A stretch of DNA of 18,130 nt from Entamoeba invadens IP1 (Eukaryota > Evosea > Mastigamoebida > Endamoebidae). A model generated the notes under the pieces. It was given only the letters and a program-made list of their open reading frames with translations. It ran no database searches and was not told where the DNA came from. How positions within the stretch are numbered: the stretch's first letter is position 1; every line of letters begins with the position of its first letter. The position numbers and the translations under genes were made by a program. The stretch is from positions 312,640 to 330,769 of the forward strand of contig NW_004443536.1 in the NCBI RefSeq assembly GCF_000330505.1, given 5' to 3'. Shown piece by piece: positions 7,284-15,599 of this stretch.

Positions 7284-9512
7284 TCAACAGTCATCTACTG
7301 CACAACACGGCTCGACTTCACTTACTGTGTGTAAGAAACACTTGTTATGGTATTTTTTATGACATCGAATACACTCGATGTCCATAGACAATTCTTTACA
7401 GACAACACATTCCCCGGGATTAAAGGACACGCCCATCTCATGACTTTTGAGTTTAGTCCCGAACTCGAAGACTTCTTTGAGACTGACGATGAAGATTCGA
7501 CAATCGACTTTCTTTCTCATTCTGCCAAAAGCAATCCCATCGATGATACTAATAGGTATAGTAACATTATAGAAATTGTTACCTTGTTTATCAAAGATAC
7601 TATAATTCCCTTTCCCGACACAAACCACATATTTCCCGGAACTTTCCATCTTCACTGGGGTGAAATTCACAGGGAAACTTTTAATCCGTTTTAAACTCAA
7701 ATCCATCACTCCTATCTGTGACACCCTTGGCATCGACACAAATATGTTATCTTCACATAACGTGTAACACGATACCCCTTCACTCCCTTTTTCTTCAATC
7801 ACTTCTTTACTCTTTATCGAACTCCGCACAATCCGCTGGTTCTTAATAGAAAAGATATAGTTTCCATACATCCGCCGGTCAAACCCTAACTCGTCCATCG
7901 AAACTTCCCCGACATCCTGTGACGCGACACCCACCTTCTTCACATGACCTTTCTCACACAAATAGTACACATCCACAGCACTTGCTATGAACCCATTAAA
8001 ACCAAAGACCTTCTCACGACTGAGGATCCGCGAGAAGTACCCTGAATACACTAAGACATCCCCATCACGATAAAGAACCACCCCATCGCGATATCCACAA
8101 CACTCCATGAGACTCTCACTCTTCTCGACAGTCACATCAGTCTTCCCTTTAGTCATTTTAAGTAACTCGCTCCCTTTCTCACACTCTTTTAAGACGTAGA
8201 AGTCATCGGCACAGGTCATCACAGTGTTAATCACTTCTTTACTCTTGTAGATGGCACTCCTCTTATTGTATTTATAACTCTTCCCCTTCTTCAATATGGG
8301 GAGTTCAAAAGGCGTGATTGGAGCGATTTGAGTCGAATTGGTTGATTGCATCAGATTTAAGGACTCGCGTGACAGTTTGGTGACTTCAGAGAACGAGGGG
8401 GTGGGCCGATGCTTTGGGGGAATTAAAGGCTTTGGCGAGATCACAAAGGTCTTCTTCTCAAATTTGGTCTCATTTGGTTGAGTTGGAGTTATTGGGGTAT
8501 TCAAAGGTACTACCTGTGTTATATTGGTACTCTTTTCTAATCCTTTGCTTCCATTTTGAGACAAATGGAAGTCAGACTTCAACGATTGTTTGTCGGGGCG
8601 GTCGAGTTTTTGATGAAGAGTTTGAATTGGCTGCTGCGGGAGACTTGAAACGAGTGATAACTTCTTTTCAAGGTCAACAACTTTACTCTGAGCAAGTGAC
8701 AACATTGAGGTCAAATTCAAAATCTCGTCGTGGTGCTTCTCGGTCACATTTACTAGTTGGGAACTATTCAAAAGAACTAATGCATTCTTCTCATCTAAGA
8801 GCTTCTGATACTTTTTATTCGACTCGTCGACAGTCTTTTCTAATACTGCAATCTCGAGAGCATCGTCTTTCGTTTTGTCAAAAGAATCAACTAATTCAAC
8901 GGTTTTTAATTTGCCATTTTCAATTGAGATTTGAAGGGAAGCAATCACAGAAGCACTCCGATTTGAAAAAAATTCACTTTGCTTCAATTCGTTCAGTTCT
9001 TTTAACGTTTTTGTGTGATTTTTTTGCTCGTCTTCATATTTTATTAACATTTTTTCATATTCAATTTTGTGGCGTTCATTCACTTCTTGTAATTCGGAAA
9101 TAATATCTTTGGAATTTAAATGAACGTCCATCAGTTTATTGTTTAAAACATTTAATCGTTTGTTTTCTATATTCACTCGGTCCGTCTCTTTCCGTATAGA
9201 TTGAAACATCTCATAAAATGAGCGCAACGAATAGCTATACGCAGTTTTATAAATAACTATTAATTTATCTAATGAATAATTGTTTTCATCAAAATTCGCA
9301 CTTGAGATTAAGTCCGCATTTTGTTTCCCAATCACATCTTTTTCGGGATCGTTGTCGTCACTCAAACTATTTTCACTCGTTTCTTCTGATTCATCTAAAC
9401 TATTATCTTCGTCACTAAAACTATTGTTTGAATTTTTGCTTTGATTCTCGCTTTGATTTTCGGAACTTGAAAGCAACTCAGTTCCTGTCAGATTATCTTG
9501 TCCACCGTCCAT
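7284..9512 (-). CDS. Large coiled-coil protein with C-terminal PHD/RING-like zinc finger
   Basis: The single frame gives 742 residues; the family is not recognised. Residues 1-75 are Ser/Asp/Glu/Asn-rich and acidic. Residues about 95-290 are helical with heptad-like Leu/Ile spacing and many Lys/Glu/Asn, so a coiled coil is likely. Residues about 295-400 are a Pro/Thr/Ser-rich linker (LIPPKHRPTP). From about 405 to 695 short beta-strand-like units repeat (MTCADDFYVL, YRDGVVLYRDGDVLVYSG, YGNYIFSIKNQRIV, SSGKYVVCVGKGNYSIFD), suggesting a beta-propeller-like fold. The end is a zinc finger: C702-x2-C705-x8-C714-x2-C717-x4-H722-x2-C725, then C736/C737 and C742, the PHD/RING order. Propeller plus finger recalls vacuolar-sorting subunits or E3 ligases, but the order with an N-terminal coiled coil is not one I can name. 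An initiator-like element precedes the start. Confidence 0.8.
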   Translation of the reverse strand: MDGGQDNLTGTELLSSSENQSENQSKNSNNSFSDEDNSLDESEETSENSLSDDNDPEKDVIGKQNADLISSANFDENNYSLDKLIVIYKTAYSYSLRSFYEMFQSIRKETDRVNIENKRLNVLNNKLMDVHLNSKDIISELQEVNERHKIEYEKMLIKYEDEQKNHTKTLKELNELKQSEFFSNRSASVIASLQISIENGKLKTVELVDSFDKTKDDALEIAVLEKTVDESNKKYQKLLDEKNALVLLNSSQLVNVTEKHHDEILNLTSMLSLAQSKVVDLEKKLSLVSSLPQQPIQTLHQKLDRPDKQSLKSDFHLSQNGSKGLEKSTNITQVVPLNTPITPTQPNETKFEKKTFVISPKPLIPPKHRPTPSFSEVTKLSRESLNLMQSTNSTQIAPITPFELPILKKGKSYKYNKRSAIYKSKEVINTVMTCADDFYVLKECEKGSELLKMTKGKTDVTVEKSESLMECCGYRDGVVLYRDGDVLVYSGYFSRILSREKVFGFNGFIASAVDVYYLCEKGHVKKVGVASQDVGEVSMDELGFDRRMYGNYIFSIKNQRIVRSSIKSKEVIEEKGSEGVSCYTLCEDNIFVSMPRVSQIGVMDLSLKRIKSFPVNFTPVKMESSGKYVVCVGKGNYSIFDKQGNNFYNVTIPISIIDGIAFGRMRKKVDCRIFIVSLKEVFEFGTKLKSHEMGVSFNPGECVVCKELSMDIECIRCHKKYHNKCFLHTVSEVEPCCAVDDC

Positions 9513-9517
9513 TCATT

Positions 9518-9528
9518 TTTTGAAGTTT
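9518..9528 (-). promoter_or_regulatory. Initiator-like element of the 742-residue gene
   Basis: AAACTTCAAAA on the minus strand lies 5 bases upstream of the ATG at 9512. It is the same 11-mer as before two other genes in the window. If transcription begins here the leader is extremely short. Confidence 0.45.
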
Positions 9529-9856
9529 TTTTTTTGTTTTCATTTTTTATTGGTTTTTTCAATTTCAAAAAATAAAATTTTCAACTCTCAAATAGTATAT
9601 TATTATTATATGATAGTAGTTCATATTTAATTTTTCATGAATCTATAAATTCATGTAATAATTTACATATCATTTAATATTAGTTTTTAAATAATAATAT
9701 ATTATTATTAATTAATAATAAAAAAAACAACAACATGTATTATTATTTATACTATTATTTATAATACTTATTATAGTAAAAATCTTATTAAATAAATAGT
9801 AATATACAATAATACCAAAAAGCTCAAATAACAATAAAATAGTAAATAAAGATAGT
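9529..9856. other. Divergent AT-rich spacer
   Basis: This is the shared promoter region of the 742-residue gene (-) and the Pmp3-like gene (+). It contains many TAATA/TTATTA repeats and small inverted repeats such as TATTATTAATTAATAATA near 9708-9725. No gene is visible. Confidence 0.45.
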
Positions 9857-10036
9857 ATGGGTGTTGAAGAGTATCCTGTGTGGTTTATTGTGATGCTGTG
9901 TTTACTCTGTCCTCCGATAGCTGTTTACATTCAGTCCAACACAACAGGGAAGAAGTTTTGGATATGTTCTGTACTCTGGCTATTTTGTTGTACGATATCT
10001 GGCGTGATATATGCATTTGTCCAGTGCTTCAAGTAA
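9857..10036 (+). CDS. Pmp3/YqaE-family small membrane proteolipid
   Basis: The ATG at 9857 opens 59 codons ending with TAA 10034-10036. The product matches the Pmp3 (UPF0057, stress-induced proteolipid) family in length and pattern. A short N-terminus leads into a first membrane helix ending in LLCPPIAVYIQ, which carries the family's PP-x-AV signature. A polar turn (SNTTGKK) then leads to a second helix, WICSVLWLFCCTISGVIYAFV, ending in the usual G-x-I/L-Y-A motif. In yeast and plants such proteins sit in the plasma membrane and affect membrane potential and cation tolerance. Here a role in ion or stress homeostasis is inferred from family only. A longer open frame overlaps in another register and is judged a shadow. 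Confidence 0.85.
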   Translation: MGVEEYPVWFIVMLCLLCPPIAVYIQSNTTGKKFWICSVLWLFCCTISGVIYAFVQCFK

Positions 10037-10107
10037 TTTTGTTATTCATTTTGTTATTAATAACATTTTTTCAAACACCAATTTTAGAAATACCAAAAAA
10101 ATGGATT

Positions 10108-10165
10108 GTTCACTTCAAACCCCGACTCGGTCTTTTTCCGTGTAAATTTTATAATGGAAGTGAAC
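10108..10165. repeat. Inverted repeat GTTCACTTC/GAAGTGAAC
   Basis: GTTCACTTC at 10108-10116 is the exact complement of GAAGTGAAC at 10157-10165, 40 bases apart. It sits in the 170-base gap between the convergent Pmp3-like and DUF4870-like genes. The gap is richer in G and C than most spacers here. A 3'-UTR hairpin is possible; with 9-bp arms chance is not excluded. Confidence 0.4.
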
Positions 10166-10209
10166 GAAATAAACAATTTGGCGCCTTTGAACCAAACAGA
10201 TAAAAGGAA

Positions 10210-10629
10210 TTAATTAGCGAGTTTTAAGATGAAGGAACTGAGTATTGGAAGAGTCAAAAACCTCTCAGATTTTGCGAAGACGCAAGCCAACACGATGAGA
10301 ACGATTCTCAGGACACAGTAAATGACTATCAGAGCAATATAAATTCCTTCCATAGCACCTCCCAATATGACACAGAATAAGAAAAATGGGAACCCAATGA
10401 TGGCGCACACGACAAAAAAGAAGATCGAATGCAACGCATGTGCTCGCACATACAAATTCTCCTTCTCAAAGGCAAAGAAGATCAACGACGCTATCGCACA
10501 CAAATTTGCAAGTGCCGCTTCTACTATAACGGGCATCTTCAATGATGTCACTCCGGTCGTCGCTTGGGCTGCTGCTTTGTCTTCCATCTTGTTAATTTCG
10601 AGTTTGAAACGCTTCGACGGCTTCTGCAT
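10210..10629 (-). CDS. DUF4870/Tic20-like small membrane protein
   Basis: The frame gives 139 residues with three or four hydrophobic helices: about 34-54, 66-90, 93-116 and possibly a last one near the C-terminus. The segment between helices 1 and 2, FEKENLYVRAHALHSIFFF, matches the DUF4870/Tic20-like signature (E-x-x-FVR-x-HA-x-Q-A/S), where a charged loop precedes the second helix. The family's function is not well defined in eukaryotes without plastids; an integral membrane protein is all I would claim. The start may be either Met1 (10629) or Met15 (10587). The second is preceded by an A-rich leader-like stretch, and the first 14 residues (MQKPSKRFKLEINK) look less conserved-like. The gene is convergent with the Pmp3-like gene. 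Confidence 0.75.
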   Translation of the reverse strand: MQKPSKRFKLEINKMEDKAAAQATTGVTSLKMPVIVEAALANLCAIASLIFFAFEKENLYVRAHALHSIFFFVVCAIIGFPFFLFCVILGGAMEGIYIALIVIYCVLRIVLIVLACVFAKSERFLTLPILSSFILKLAN

Positions 10630-11164
10630 CTGGTTTGTTCGTTACTACTAGGTACTATAATTGTATGGTTCATATATCTATTTAATATAGTTCATTTGGT
10701 TTTTCTATTTGAAGACATCTAACTAATAATTTGATTCAATTATTACTATAATATAGTTTAACTATTGAAAAAGAAACAAAATTAAAATATTTTCAGAAGT
10801 TCTTTTTTCTTAAAGAAATTTTCAGACGTTTTAAAACTTTTCAAATCGATTTTTTCATCAATGCAAATTTATTAGTTAATTTATAGTTTAATAATAGTTT
10901 AAGTATATAAACAATTAAATAAATCAGACATAAAAAAAAATATAAAATAATATTAATGAAATTTCTATTTGTAAAGAAAAATCTTTTCAAATTTAAAAAA
11001 AACTAAAATAGTATTGTTACTTAATAATTATTAATCATTTAATAACACACTATATGGTATTTACCAACTATATTTCTTTGTCTCCAATTTTTAAAAGAAA
11101 AATAACTTTCAGTGGAAGCTGAAATGTTTAAGATATTCCGAGTAAAAAATAAGAAAGTGAACAA
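10630..11164. other. AT-rich spacer between two minus-strand genes
   Basis: This is the promoter region of the DUF4870-like gene on the left and the 3' flank of cornichon on the right. It is mostly A/T with many short ORF fragments broken by stops. I see no RNA gene, repeat array or conserved protein fragment. Confidence 0.5.
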
Positions 11165-11636
11165 TCAATTTGTGTAAGTCACAATGACATAGTACAAAAT
11201 TCTTCCAATAATGATAAAGATGAAAGCGAGATAATACACAATCTTAATATATCCAATTATCTCTTTCCTCCTCAATCCATTGAAAACGGAAACGGGGCTA
11301 AACCAGAAATCGCCCGAAAAGAAAGCGTACAAATCATATATCACAACAGGAAGAGCAATCACCATCTCAGTCAGCAAAAACGATGGGAATAAAACAAAAA
11401 GAATAACAATTTGAATACCAATTTCTGGCATCATAGTCCTTGATGTGAACAAAATGTTTTATATAACATTTGTGCGTGAAAACAAACTTGTTGACCCTTC
11501 GACAAAACGTGACGGGGTCCAACTCATCGGACTGAAGATCAACAATACAAAGCCCCCTAAATAGAACAACTACAAGATTCGCCCCACACAAAATCAATTC
11601 CAAAACCCATGTCAAAAGAATGGCAAAACTGGACAT
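11165..11636 (-). CDS. Cornichon/Erv14-family ER cargo receptor, two exons
   Basis: Cornichon proteins load membrane cargo into COPII vesicles leaving the endoplasmic reticulum. Two overlapping frames are joined by an intron: exon 1 is 11636-11488, the intron 11487-11439 (49 nt) and exon 2 11438-11165. The spliced product is 140 residues, like the usual 138-144. Exon 1 holds the first membrane helix (LLTWVLELILCGANLVVVLF) and the family motif around DLQSDELDPVTFCRRVN (human: ELKTDYKNPIDQCNTLN). The join gives N-K-T-M-M-P-E, placing Pro-Glu exactly where cornichons have LNPLVLPE. Exon 2 has two more helices and the ALPVVIYDLY segment. The donor is GTTTGTTTT, but the acceptor that keeps frame and alignment is CAAG, not TAG. 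The start is the first ATG of the frame. Confidence 0.9.
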
Positions 11637-11894
11637 TTGAGAATTGTAAGTTCACTGCTCTTTATAGTTTTTTTATAAATATATTTTTATAATATATAAT
11701 ATAGTTTATTATAATTTGATTATAATTTTAAAATTGTACAATTGTATAGTTTAATTATTATAAAATATAGTTTTAAAAAACATAAACAAATTTTATATTT
11801 TTTACTAATTAAATTATTAAATTACTATTTAATTAAAGAAAGAGATTTGAAAGAAAACTGGAAAAGTGATAATTTATGGTTTGTTGTTCATTTC
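11637..11894. other. Divergent AT-rich spacer
   Basis: Promoter region shared by cornichon (-) and the LRR-family gene (+). The frame of the LRR gene is open further upstream (to 11742), but that extension encodes only A/T-rich Lys/Tyr/Leu codons and looks non-coding. Confidence 0.45.
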
Positions 11895-13309
11895 ATGCTA
11901 CTTAATAACAAGAAGTCACGTCTTGAGCCTGTGTACTTGATGTCCATAGTTCCATGTTTGGGTTCATTGTCAACACTCTTACTTTTCCACCAAGTTAGTA
12001 AAAAGTGTGATGAAGCTATTTCACGTATCAAAATCAACCCATCCTTCAGAGAGTCTGACGTTGAGACTCTGTTCCAAAAATTGCGCCCCAAAAATGTGGC
12101 GAAAGAAATGACCGTATTTACTGGTCTTGAAACTCTTCACATTGACATTAATTCATTGGATCAAATTGACCCCCAAAATCGTTTGTTTCCTCATGTTGTT
12201 GCCATGAAAGGTGTTACTCATTTGTAGTGGAAAAGTACCAACTCATTCATATCCCTTTTATTAACAGAAAGTCGGCCTTTTTAAAGTCGAAAAATTTCCA
12301 ACAGTTTAAATGTCTTGTTTCGAGTTTTGGAATCGATTTGTTTGGGCCAGAACCCTTCGATACTTCTGATATGCTTTCTCTGAGAGAAGTCAAATTTAGA
12401 ATTAACAAAAACATCCCTAAAGATATCATTGAAACGTTCGTTAATGGATTAAAGGGGATTCCTCATCTGAGAAAGGTGGTGATTTCGTGCGACTCACAAC
12501 TCATAGAAATGATGTGGGACCTTGTCAAAGAATTCAACTTTAAGAAGACAGAGTTCATCTTCAAGCTGAATTGGCTGAGAGATGAGGACTGCAATTTGAT
12601 ATCGACAATTTCCAACCACGTCGCTGTTGGGCTTCTAACCAATGGGTTTGGGAAGTTCAACAACGTCTTTATTAAATCTGGTGTTGTGTTGCTCTTTTAC
12701 ACCGATTGCTTCTTACAGGTTTGTCTTCTTCATCAATTTTTGCACGCAACAACTTGTTTTGGCTCTTAATAATACTTTGATATGACATCTAAGTATTTTA
12801 AAGAGTCGTTTTGTCTGTTGATTGTGTTGTCTTATCTGTACTCTTTTTCCACAACCGCAATCTCGTTCTCTCATTTATTCAATTTCAAAATCAAATCTTG
12901 TCATATTTGATTTTCTTATCTTTAATAATTCTTTTACTATTATTTTATAATTTATTTGTTTATTAATTGAAAACGAGTTCACCTTAAGCTGTCAAGCCAA
13001 ATCACTGTTGATCCACACTTCCAACAATTACTTACAATGTACAATCCATATAAAATCGAGATACAGAGCAATACGGTTCAGGCCCTGACAACACAAGGTA
13101 CCGTGATCAGTTTCAAATCACTCAAAAGTCTCAAAGATCTCTTTTTGAATGACTTGAAATACACCGAGCCAGTCTCCTTCGAGCTACCTGAGTGTTTAGA
13201 AAACCTCGAGATCAATAATTTCACGTTTTTGGATAAGCACGGCCTCATCGGTCTGAGAGAGACAAAAGTCCCAAAGGAACAACAAGCAAGATATGTCGCT
13301 TTTATCTAG
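11895..13309 (+). CDS. Leucine-rich-repeat family protein (Entamoeba multigene type); spliced or frameshifted
   Basis: The N-terminus (RLEPVYLMSIVPCLGSLSTLLLF, then a Cys-containing helix and RIKINPSF) has the F-box-like opening that I associate with large Entamoeba LRR families. Downstream are leucine-rich segments (LETLHIDINSL, LSLREVKFRI, IPHLRKVVISC, LKSLKDLFLNDLKY, LPECLENLEI) and a conserved-looking tail (VPKEQQARYVAFI). The frame breaks twice. Both breaks are bridged by possible introns: 12181-12227 (GTTTGTTT...TTTGTAG, 47 nt) and 12719-12988 (GTTTGTCT...TTAAG, 270 nt). These give exons 11895-12180, 12228-12718 and 12989-13309 and 365 residues. Alternatively the first 'intron' is coding (LFPHVVAMKGVTHL looks protein-like) and a one-base loss near 12225 makes this a pseudogene. 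Ligand and function are unknown. ATG 11895 is chosen over an upstream AT-rich extension. Confidence 0.65.
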
Positions 13310-14039
13310 TGTCATTCAGCCACTTCAATCTTCTTCTCAAAATAATTCATTTTTAGTTTTTTTATTGTAATTTTATTTTACAATATGGTTTGTCATCATC
13401 TTTTTAAAAAACAATTTCCAATACTTTAATTCGAATTCCACATAAAAAATTTGGAAATTTTGTTATTTTGAAAAAAATTTTTAAAATATACCTGTGATTT
13501 ATATAGTAATATTTATAGTAAAACAATAAAATAAAGTATATTTCCGTCATTCAGTCTTTTTCTTTTAGATTCACAATGGTTTATATAGGAAAAAAAAGAG
13601 ATAAAATAATAAATATATTACCTATAAAAAGCAATGGTAGTAACATCAAATAGACAATATTGTCATCATAAAAAAGCTACTTTATTTAACAAAGGAAACC
13701 CAAATCAACTCATTTTTATTTTTTTCCAAAAATAACGAGCTTATTTATTATAAATTATAATAAAAATAATTATATTTGTTGGTATACACATTTTTAATAA
13801 CCAGTACATCTCAAAACAGTTAGTGAAAAGGAAAGAAGTAACAAAAGGAATAAAATAATACTAAAAACAAAACACTAAAGCACTATGAATAATTATTATA
13901 TTATAGTATATTATAGTATAATATATTATTAGGAATAGCAATAATTGTGAAAAACAAAATGTAAAAATAGATAAAATGTTGTTAATTGCTTTTCTGTAAT
14001 TAATTATAAAATCCCGACATAACAGACTATAATGAATAA
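13310..14039. other. AT-rich spacer downstream of the LRR gene
   Basis: Low-complexity A/T sequence, including TATTATAGTATA-type repeats at 13895-13930. No ORF worth calling is present. The segment leads into the compositionally different block at 14040-14470. Confidence 0.5.
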
Positions 14040-14470
14040 GTGAAGTTTGATTGGAAACAACATTGGATTGACAGAACGCCCGACAAACAGAAAAAAAACG
14101 GATGTGTTTGAAAGGCAATAAAAAACAAATTCAGCGAAAAAAGCACCATCTTTTATAGATTTACCAAGCCGCAAATAAAAACCGAAAAGACAAATGCTAT
14201 TGTTGAATAAGAAAGAACTAGAGGGAATAAAATATCGCCAAAACCCTTCCCCGAAAACAACAACAAAAGAATTGAAATGCGGCAACCAAGAAGGCGATTT
14301 ACCAGATCGCGGTAAAACGCCAGTCGAAAACACCCGGAAATGCTGCAGAAAAAAACCCATTACAAATCGCCTCCAAAGAAAAAAAATAGATAAAAGAGAA
14401 ATCCAAAAATACAGCAAAACGGCCAATAAACTCAAGAGAAAAACGGGGGATAAAAAGAAGATCGTTTGAT
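14040..14470. other. A-rich, T-poor block of unknown nature upstream of Rap
   Basis: On the plus strand this block is dominated by A with appreciable C and G but few T residues, unlike the A/T-balanced spacers around it. It carries poly-A runs and GC-containing patches such as CGATTTACCAGATCGCGG. Frames are open on both strands (14194-14469 plus, 14004-14552 minus), but both encode low-complexity protein (Lys/Asn-rich or Phe/Ser/Leu-rich). That is what a T-poor strand yields by chance. It could be a long leader of the Rap mRNA, a non-coding RNA, or a worn SINE/LINE fragment. I see no target-site duplication. Confidence 0.4.
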
Positions 14471-14491
14471 CTTGAAAAGCAGAAGCAGGTG

Positions 14492-15175
14492 ATGCCAGTG
14501 AAAGATTACAAAATAGTCGTGCTTGGGAGTGGTGCCGTCGGGAAGTCCTCAATTACAGTCAGGTTTGTCCAAGGTATTTTCTTGGTTAAATATGACCCCA
14601 CCATCGAAGACTCTTACAGAAAACAGTTAGAGCATGAGGGCCAACAATACGTCCTTGAGATTCTTGATACTGCTGGTACTGAGCAGTTCACTGCCATGAG
14701 AGACTTGTACATGAAGACTGGACAGGGCTTTGTTTTGGTTTACTCCATCATTGCTCAGTCCACATACAACGACCTTGAGCCAATCCATGAACAAATTGTC
14801 CGTGTCAGAGTTTGTTTTTTCGATTATTTTTTGCCCTTATAAGTGCTGTTCATTCCTCCACCATCTCAATCTCTCTGTGGATAATTTATTTAACTATAAA
14901 ATATAGAATTTCATAATATCAAGTAATGAAATGTTGACTTTTAGGATTCCGATGATGTTCCTATTATTGTTGTCGGAAATAAATGCGATCTCGAAAGTCA
15001 GAGAATTGTGTCAAAAGAAGACGGCCAGGCGTTGGCAGACAAGTACAAAGCCGACTTCCTCGAGGTCTCTGCAAAGGCTGAGATTAAAATATTGGACATT
15101 TTCACAACGCTCATCAATAAAATTAATTCACACGCCAAGCCCGAGAAGAAAAAGTCACACTGTGTCATGTTTTAA
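14492..15175 (+). CDS. Rap-type small GTPase (Ras superfamily), two exons
   Basis: A Ras-family switch GTPase, most like Rap1/Rap2, which control adhesion and the cytoskeleton. Exon 1 is 14492-14809, the intron 14810-14944 (135 nt, GTTTGTTT...TTTTAG, phase 0) and exon 2 14945-15175, giving 182 residues. The P-loop is GSGAVGKS. The effector loop YDPTIEDSY is identical to Ras and Rap. Switch [18 protein letters not shown], has Thr where Ras has Gln61, the mark of Rap proteins, which rely on special GAPs. Exon 2 supplies GNKCDL and EVSAKAE for guanine binding. The tail is Lys-rich (PEKKKSH) with a CVMF prenylation box; the final Phe suggests geranylgeranylation. The ATG at 14492 is used; a GTG precedes it in frame. 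E. histolytica is known to have rap1 and rap2 genes. An unusually long A-rich block lies upstream. Confidence 0.95.
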
Positions 15176-15599
15176 CTCTTATGTTTCTTTGGGTTTTTTC
15201 TCTTGGTTCTTTGAAACAACTTTTTTTGTCTTTTTCTATTGTAACATTTTTGTGTGTTGATTTTATTCAAATTCGACTAACTTTTTCTGGCGGGTTTTAT
15301 TACGACGTTTTAAAGTCATTTTCAAATGGAAAGTTCGTTGCGAATTCTTCCCACTTATTTCAAGTTTCTCAGCTTCAATAGTTCAAATAAGGTTTGAAAT
15401 ACCAAAAATTGTTGGTACAAAAATGGGTGGAATTTTTCAATAAAATTTAAAACATTTGTGTTTTTTTTATATAAAACATTTTCTCAAAATGTTTTTCAAA
15501 TGGTATTTTTTTTTGATGTAATTTCGAAGAGAAAACCCTGAGTTTTGGTGCTAAAACATTACAGACAGGAGAATAAGAACTGGCAAGACAAAAGTCCCC
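15176..15599. other. T-rich spacer between Rap and the eIF4G-like gene
   Basis: Long T runs follow the Rap stop codon, as expected for an Entamoeba 3' end. The last 70 bases before the next start are less AT-rich (GGAGAATAAGAACTGGCAAG) and probably form the leader of the eIF4G-like gene. No other gene is visible. Confidence 0.45.

Noticed and set aside
8414..9103. 229-codon plus-strand frame opposite the 742-residue gene
   Set aside because: It is antisense to a coherent coiled-coil coding region, and its Ser/Leu/Arg-rich product is typical of a shadow frame.
9880..10203. 107-codon plus-strand frame overlapping the Pmp3-like gene
   Set aside because: It has no ATG at its start and runs through the Pmp3-coding sequence in another register. 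I tried to attach its protein-like tail (IPKKWIVHFKPRLG...) to Pmp3 through an intron ending at TTTTAG 10087, but the available GT donors do not give the right phase.
13577..13654. 25-codon ORF (starts MVYIGKKRDK) in the spacer after the LRR gene
   Set aside because: AT-rich codons only, no GC contrast with the surroundings and no initiator-like word, so it cannot be told from chance.
14194..14469. 91-codon Lys-rich plus-strand frame before Rap
   Set aside because: Low-complexity Lys/Thr/Asn protein expected from A-rich, T-poor DNA, with no recognisable motif. Kept only as part of the composition anomaly.
14004..14552. 182-codon minus-strand frame over the A-rich block and the Rap start
   Set aside because: Phe/Ser/Leu-rich translation of the complement of a T-poor strand. 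It overlaps the Rap P-loop exon and has no family features.
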